The notes below the pieces were generated by a model. That model had not been told where the DNA came from. It did not search any database and saw only the letters and a list, made by a program, of their open reading frames with translations. A program made the position numbers and the translations under genes. This document shows positions 59,214 through 64,000 of a stretch of DNA of 64,000 nt, one piece after another (within the stretch, counting starts at the first letter, position 1; the number at the start of each line of letters is the position of its first letter). Source of the DNA: Tribonema minus (lineage: Eukaryota; Sar; Xanthophyceae; Tribonematales; Tribonemataceae); contig JAFCMP010000525.1 of NCBI GenBank assembly GCA_017506865.1, positions 1,240,001 through 1,304,000 on the forward strand. The letters are read 5' to 3'.

Positions 59214-60638
59214 GATCAATGCTGTTGGAGGTTCACGGGTGCTTTTCCTTCACGTTCAGCTTTCCACACCTCCAGCAACTCCCTGCCAGCACGGTGCTGT
59301 ACTCCAGCTTTTCACACGAGCCACAGATGACGGGGCTAGGGTTAAGAGAGTGACAAGTAGGGTAAGGGGAGGGTGAGCAGCTCTCAGCAGCTGAGGAAGG
59401 CGTGCATAAGCTCAGTGGGGAGCACATGTGTTGTGTACAACGCGGTGCATGAAGGGTTTCCGCCCCTCAAGTAAAAGTCGTCGGATGCATTGACTCTATG
59501 GCCGAGTTCTCACCACCTTGGTGAACCTTTCGTACAAGCAACACTTATTTTTACAGTTCACCCCAGGGGAGTATGCATGGTGTCAAACATTGCAATGGTG
59601 TGGCGCTGACTCAGCGAGCATCATCCAATCAATGCAATGCACTCAACTGACTGTGATCATGTTAGCCGCTTTGATGCCCGGGGCCCTTAGTGCCAGCATG
59701 GCTGAATGTGGGTACACATTATGGAAGAGGCACACGCAAAGCCTCCTCATAATGCCATCGTAATTGTGCGCCCAGGTGTTGTCGATGCAACGCATCTCGG
59801 TCCCTGTACGACACCAGTGACACTAGTAGCGTTATACTGACAACACCTGGGCGCACATCGTGCCGCAGTTTTCTTCGTAGCATGCAAATGCGCACCGTGC
59901 CATCGCTGATGCGACTGGCGCAAACAACTGCGCAAACTCGAGCATCTGCCAACCGCCTATACACTGTACAGTGTAAAGCGTGTACACGCTTGAGATCATG
60001 CACCTTTGCCGGACCATGTTGTCCCTCTCCACGCTTTGGGACACTGTCACCCTCGTGGATGCATGCTGGCACATATATACATATATATGCTGGCACATAC
60101 CTGCTTGCAATCATTATTTGGATGAGCCTGCAGTGTACGGAAGCGCTCTGACATGTTGCACATAGGCAATGCATGTCATGTTATGTGTGTAATACACTGT
60201 GTATGGGTGTGCTGTTGTTGTTGTCGGTGCCCCTTGACGAGCATTTGTACCAGACATCAGCCTTTACGCCTCCCATTCACTCTCATCGTTGCGTCTTCAA
60301 CTGCAGGGCGGCGAATGCACGTCAACGAATTCTGCACCGTTGTGCCCATTACCATGCGCCCAATGACCGGCGCAAGGGCCATACGTGACAAGTTGGCAGA
60401 GGCGCGCACGCGAGACGCGATTTTGAGGAGGCATGCGTCAGAGGGCATTATACACAACATCACACACATGCAGCAAGGCACGCGCCGCCCCTTGCAACGC
60501 ACCATCCCCATTCGATTCAACGAGTACATGTATGCACAGGGAGAGGACGGACGGTCGTAAAACATAAACGGGTACACGCGGGCGGCGCGGCGGCGCGCAG
60601 CGCAGCAGCAGCAGCAGCGCGCAGCGCAGCGCAGCGGG
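59214..60638. other. Intergenic, upstream of PA2G4 and downstream of the membrane-protein gene
   Basis: No gene is supported. It contains the perfect inverted repeat at 59,765-59,857, a TTAGGG-like CTAGGGTTAAG at about 59,335, a CACATATATACATATATATG stretch at about 60,067 and a CAG-type run at about 60,601-60,630. Confidence 0.5.
59765..59857. repeat. Perfect 19-bp inverted repeat forming a hairpin
   Basis: TGTGCGCCCAGGTGTTGTC at 59,765-59,783 is exactly complementary to 59,839-59,857, with a 55-nt loop whose ends can add an AACGC/GCGTT stem. Flanks share TCGT (left CATCGTAAT, right TCGTGCC), so a small MITE-like element or a small-RNA hairpin are both possible. Confidence 0.8.
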
Positions 60639-63600
60639 CTACCCCGCCTTCCGCACGTCCCTGTGTCGATACTGCGCCGAGGAGCCCCCAGAGCGCCCTC
60701 CTGCCGTGCCGTCGCCGTCGCCGCTGCTCGACAGGTTGCCGACGGCGGCGCGCATGAGCAGGAGCAGCACGCCGAAGATGCAGCAGATGAGGCCCACGCC
60801 GCTCGTGTAGCGCGCCTGCGAGACGTCGACCTCGTGGATCTCGCGCTGCGCGGCAGCACCCGGGGGGGGGGGGGGGGGGGGGGGGGCGGAGCGGCGGCGG
60901 GGCGGCGACAAGAGGTGTAGACCAGGCACGAAGCGCGCGCACAGCCATATGGATGACGTGACGCATACCGAGCGTCAAAAAAGCACCCTACTTGCGAAAA
61001 GAAAAATCCCTCACAACGCATCAGCACCCCCCACAAGCGATGCACGGGGGGTGGGGCCGCGCCGTGCGTGCAGCGCGCTGTGGCGCGGTGTCAAGCGCCT
61101 CGTGTCGTTTGAGATCATCGCGAGTCTCTCCGCCATAGCGACCGCATTGCAGCCCTAGTGACGTGGACCGTGAGCTTCTGCGCGCGTGACCTTGGCGAGC
61201 GCACCAGCGGTGTGGCAAGTACGGGGGGGGGGGAGTTCTATTGAGCACATCATGCGAAGCGCGCCGATGACAACTCCATTCCCCGTCCTCACGCGCTGCT
61301 GCCGCCGCCCAGTCGCCTGAGCGCTGCTGGTCTTGAACGCATGGGGTCCTGAGCACTGATTCCAGGCGCAGCTGAGCGTTGCCCCTGCGAAGTGGAGCAT
61401 CTAGCTGATCGCTGACTCACGAGCCTGAACACCGGCATTGGACGTGATCACGTGATCGCTGACGCATGCGCCCAAGAACTCATGTACTGCATGTTCCTGA
61501 GCGAAGGCCAAAAAGGTGCACGAGCAGCACCTGATGCATGCGTCTGAGCACCTGACAGGTGCCGTTCGTGAGCGCTGACGCAACTACCCAAACACATGTT
61601 GAGCGCTGTCGTGTGCGCCTGAGCACTGACCTTGATGTACTTCATGATCTCCTGTACCCGCGACCGCGGCACCTGCCGCCCCAGCCCCCTGCTGCTCATC
61701 GGCCGCATGTGCGTCTGCCGTTGAGCGTCCTGCAGGGAGGCGAACGAAGGCGCGCGCACATGCCGGCAAGAGCGTGCTGTCAAGAGAAAGCTCAGCTTTG
61801 CTGATGGAGCGCCGCGGCTTTGCTGACGCAGCGGCGCCACTGGAAACATGCATGAAGCGCTGCAGGGTCACGTGATGTACGACTGGAGTCGCTGATGCGA
61901 TTGAAGAGGCGCCGTACGTGCTACATGGGGCCGCCGCTCCAGGCGCGCCCGAGGCAGACGGTGCAGGGCATCGGGCACCCATCCCATCCCCCCAGGGCCT
62001 ACTAGACATCCAGGTTTATGTCCTTGTATTTTGTAGACGCGCCCTCCTTCCCCCCCCCTCCCCCCCCCCCCCGCCCGCAGCAGCCGCGTTGTACGCACCA
62101 CCCCCCTTAACGACGAAAGCCACTTCGGCGGCCGTCGGCACTGCGCGCTGCCGCTGACATCAAACGCAGTGTGCAGCTACCGGCTGGCCCTGCGAGGGTA
62201 GCTCGTAGCTCGCGCAGGCGCTGATGGCTGTGCTGTATTGGTATGTGTCTACTTGGGACTAAGGTTAGCAACACCGGCCACTTTCCGCGCCATGTGCTGG
62301 CGGCGCGCTGCCCCAACTGCCCGCGCGGGTCTGTTGCATTTCAGTGCAGACGGCGGCGCCGCTGGGCGCACGGCTGGTGCATACCCTGACTGAATCACTG
62401 CTGTGGCGCCTGCTCGTTGCGCTCCATCGCGTCCGCATATCTGCGGCACGCATGCGCGCCGACGACGGCCGCCCTCCGCGAGCGACCCCCGCGCGCGACG
62501 ACGACGCGCATCGTAAATGCGACAGACGCGACGCGCAGCAGCAGCAGCAGCAGCGCGCCAGCAGCGTGCGCAAGGCGTTGCGCCGCGAGCAGCCAGAGCT
62601 CCGGTGCGCGGCAACGCACCCGACCCGAAAACCCACAATCGAGGGGCGCTGCTCGTGAAGCGACGCGCCTTGCCGCGCTCACCAACCACTTGATCCATCA
62701 ACAGACGCTTGCGAGGTCACGAGCCGTGCTCACCAGCCACTTGATCGCGTAGCTGCTCGCCGTGGTGCGCCGCTTCTGCCGGCTGAGCGACGTTGGGTCC
62801 ACGATCTCCCCCTGGTACAGCCGCACGAGCTCCGCGCTCATGAGGTTGACGCGCGGGAACGCCGTCTCCTCTCTGCGGCGCGCGGCACGCGAGAGAGGGC
62901 GCGCGCGCGACGCGGCCATGTGAGAGCAGAATATCATTCTGAATATGCGATGCGTGCGCGACTTTCACGCATACTGCCGGCAATGTGAGAGCAGAGTATG
63001 CAATGCGGGCGCGATTTTCACGCGTACTGCCGACGAAGTGAAAGCAGAATATGCGATGCGTGCGCGGTCTTCACGCGCGCTGCGCACCGTCCGCGCGACG
63101 CGGTGCCAGGCAAGCAAGCTGCGTCTCCACCCGTGCGGCCAGCGAGCGCTGAATACTAGCCCTAATCGCGACACAGGTCGGCCGTGGCGCAAGCTCGAGA
63201 GCGGCGCCAACAGCTCAGATGGGCGCTGACGCAGCAAGTGCGCCACAGCTTCTTCCTGTCAACTGCCACATTTGCTGGCCTGCAAGAGCACCAGCAGCAT
63301 GACCCACCCACAACGTACTCAACTTCAACATCAATGACAAAACTGCCACATCGTGCACCACTGGCCTCCTGTCGCTAACACCAGCCCCACTGGCGCCCGT
63401 GAACGCAATGCTTACCACTGCTGCAGAAGGGGGGGGGCTGCTTCATCTGTGGTCGCAGAATCTGCACGCTCTACTCATCTGCTTCATCACATGCTGTGTC
63501 CTGGAACCCGGCTACAAAAATCATGCGTGCCAGTGTTGTGCCCTGCCCCCGCCTTGCCACCCCGCCGAGAGCTACCCACGCCTGTATGCTGCCAGTCGGA

Positions 63601-64000
63601 TGGGATCTCTGCGCAATACGCCGCCGCACCCTACATGCGTGCCTGTTCCATGGCAGCAATGGCGGCGCGCTCAGCGCGGCGCGCCAACTGCCGTAACAAC
63701 AAACCGCCCCCCCTCCTGCGCACCATCGCTACGTGTGTACTCTACTACACACGTGTGTTCGCGCGCCATGAGGGCCACGAGTTCAGTATTCGCAACGCGC
63801 ACGCAAGTGACGGCTGCCGACTCACATGACGGCTCCCCCGCGCACCATGGTCACCACGCAGTCCGTGCTGTCGCACGCGATGCGGCTGCTCTCGCTGTTG
63901 GAGCGGCACTTCAGAAACCCGAAGACGGACAGGAACAGGCCGAACAGGGTCCAGCACCAGCTCAGCAGCTTCAGGGGCGTCACCTTTGGAAGTTCCCGCA
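60639..64000 (-). CDS. Uncharacterised membrane protein, 3' exons (5' end beyond the window)
   Basis: Four exons with agreeing phases on the minus strand: 64,000-63,826 (continues off the window), 62,872-62,734, 61,729-61,631 and 60,845-60,639 (TAG). The first has a membrane helix (LLSWCWTLFGLFLSVFGFL), then a Cys pair (FLKC ... RIACDSTDCVV) and VRGGAV. The second reads ETAFPRVNLMSAELVRLY and QKRRTTASSYAIKWL; the third MRPMSSRGLGRQVPRSRVQE and IMKYIK; the last REIHEVDVSQARYTSGVG, then a second helix (LICCIFGVLLLLM) and a Ser/Gly tail. The arrangement (helix, Cys-containing luminal loop, FPR...AELVR motif, C-terminal helix) looks like a conserved protist/algal family of unknown function; that resemblance is from memory. 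No catalytic motif is seen. A 25-nt sense C-run precedes the last acceptor by 16 bp. Confidence 0.7.
61350..61630 (-). repeat. Seven dispersed copies of the exon donor motif in one intron
   Basis: The exon ending at 61,631 is followed (minus strand) by gtcagtgctca. Close variants (GTCAGCGCTCA, GTCAGGTGCTCA, GTCAGCGATCA twice, GACAGCGCTCA, ATCAGTGCTCA) sit at 61,600, 61,569, 61,545, 61,453, 61,406 and 61,350 (plus-strand left ends). Confidence 0.7.
62674..62760 (-). repeat. Donor-side echo in the membrane-protein gene
   Basis: The exon end ATCAAGTGGCTG|GTGAGC (about 62,728-62,745) is repeated 53 bp downstream in the intron as ATCAAGTGGTTGGTGAGCGC (about 62,677-62,696). Confidence 0.7.
62930..63092. 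repeat. Three-unit tandem repeat, about 55-bp period, in the first visible intron
   Basis: Units of the form GAGCAGA(A/G)TATGC(G/A)ATGCG(T/G)GCGCG...TTCACGC(A/G)(T/C)(A/G)CTGC, at about 62,935, 62,992 and 63,047. Confidence 0.8.

Noticed and set aside
3638..59830. Apparent enrichment of ACTAGT/ACTAGTAG
   Set aside because: About 14-16 ACTAGT sites were seen and about 15 are expected; only a loose cluster at 11.5-19.6 kb remains.

Overview
This is a eukaryotic nuclear window, most likely from an alga or another unicellular protist. Genes are split by many GT-AG introns (GTGAGN donors, GCAG acceptors), exons are GC-rich and Ala/Gly/Gln-biased, and all three standard stop codons are used. Telomere-like CCCTAA/TTAGGG stretches lie inside introns. 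The lineage cannot be fixed from sequence alone: a stramenopile or other secondary alga and a chlorophyte both remain possible. The usual chlorophyte TGTAA polyadenylation signal is not evident after the protease stop.

Layout. 1-2,509 (+): 3' exons of an unidentified Ala-rich coiled-coil protein. 4.4-14.3 kb: a retroelement nest, with a nearly complete but frameshifted non-LTR retrotransposon of the restriction-like-endonuclease type (minus, 4.5-9.05 kb), an orphan chromo/Tudor-like ORF (minus, 10.3-11.0 kb), the 3' half of a second, divergent element (plus, 11.95-13.8 kb) and a 3' fragment of the first (plus, 14.0-14.3 kb). 14,806-26,482 (+): a secreted metzincin protease in five exons with a 6.8-kb first intron. 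29,646-31,190 (-): a TMEM151-like membrane protein in two exons. 33,136-47,669 (+): a kinesin-8 motor in about 15 exons. 50,172-59,213 (-): the PA2G4/EBP1 homologue in 11 exons, predicted at 394 aa. 60,639 to the window edge (-): the 3' part of an uncharacterised membrane-protein gene. For the five genes from 14.8 kb onward I reconstructed the exons by hand, and the splice phases agree at every join.

The genes are unrelated housekeeping and surface functions (mitotic motor, growth/ribosome-associated factor, membrane proteins, secreted protease), so no operon-like cooperation is implied. TMEM151-like and kinesin are divergent over about 1.9 kb, kinesin and PA2G4 are convergent, and PA2G4 lies tail-to-head downstream of the membrane-protein gene.

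The most unusual signal is how the introns of the right half are built. At about ten exon-intron junctions in three neighbouring genes, the end of the exon together with its splice site is repeated one to four times in the adjacent intron, with periods of about 50-300 bp and identities from near perfect (125/126) to barely detectable. I call these exon echoes. They suggest that introns here grow by repeated tandem duplication anchored on splice junctions, leaving decoy splice sites and sometimes in-phase mini-exons. Other unexplained structure: a non-coding 9-mer ACTTCAAGT found about 15 times (0.5 expected), a 10-bp-phased AACGCG array in a kinesin intron, C-only polypyrimidine tracts before acceptors, and a perfect 19-bp inverted-repeat hairpin at 59.8 kb.
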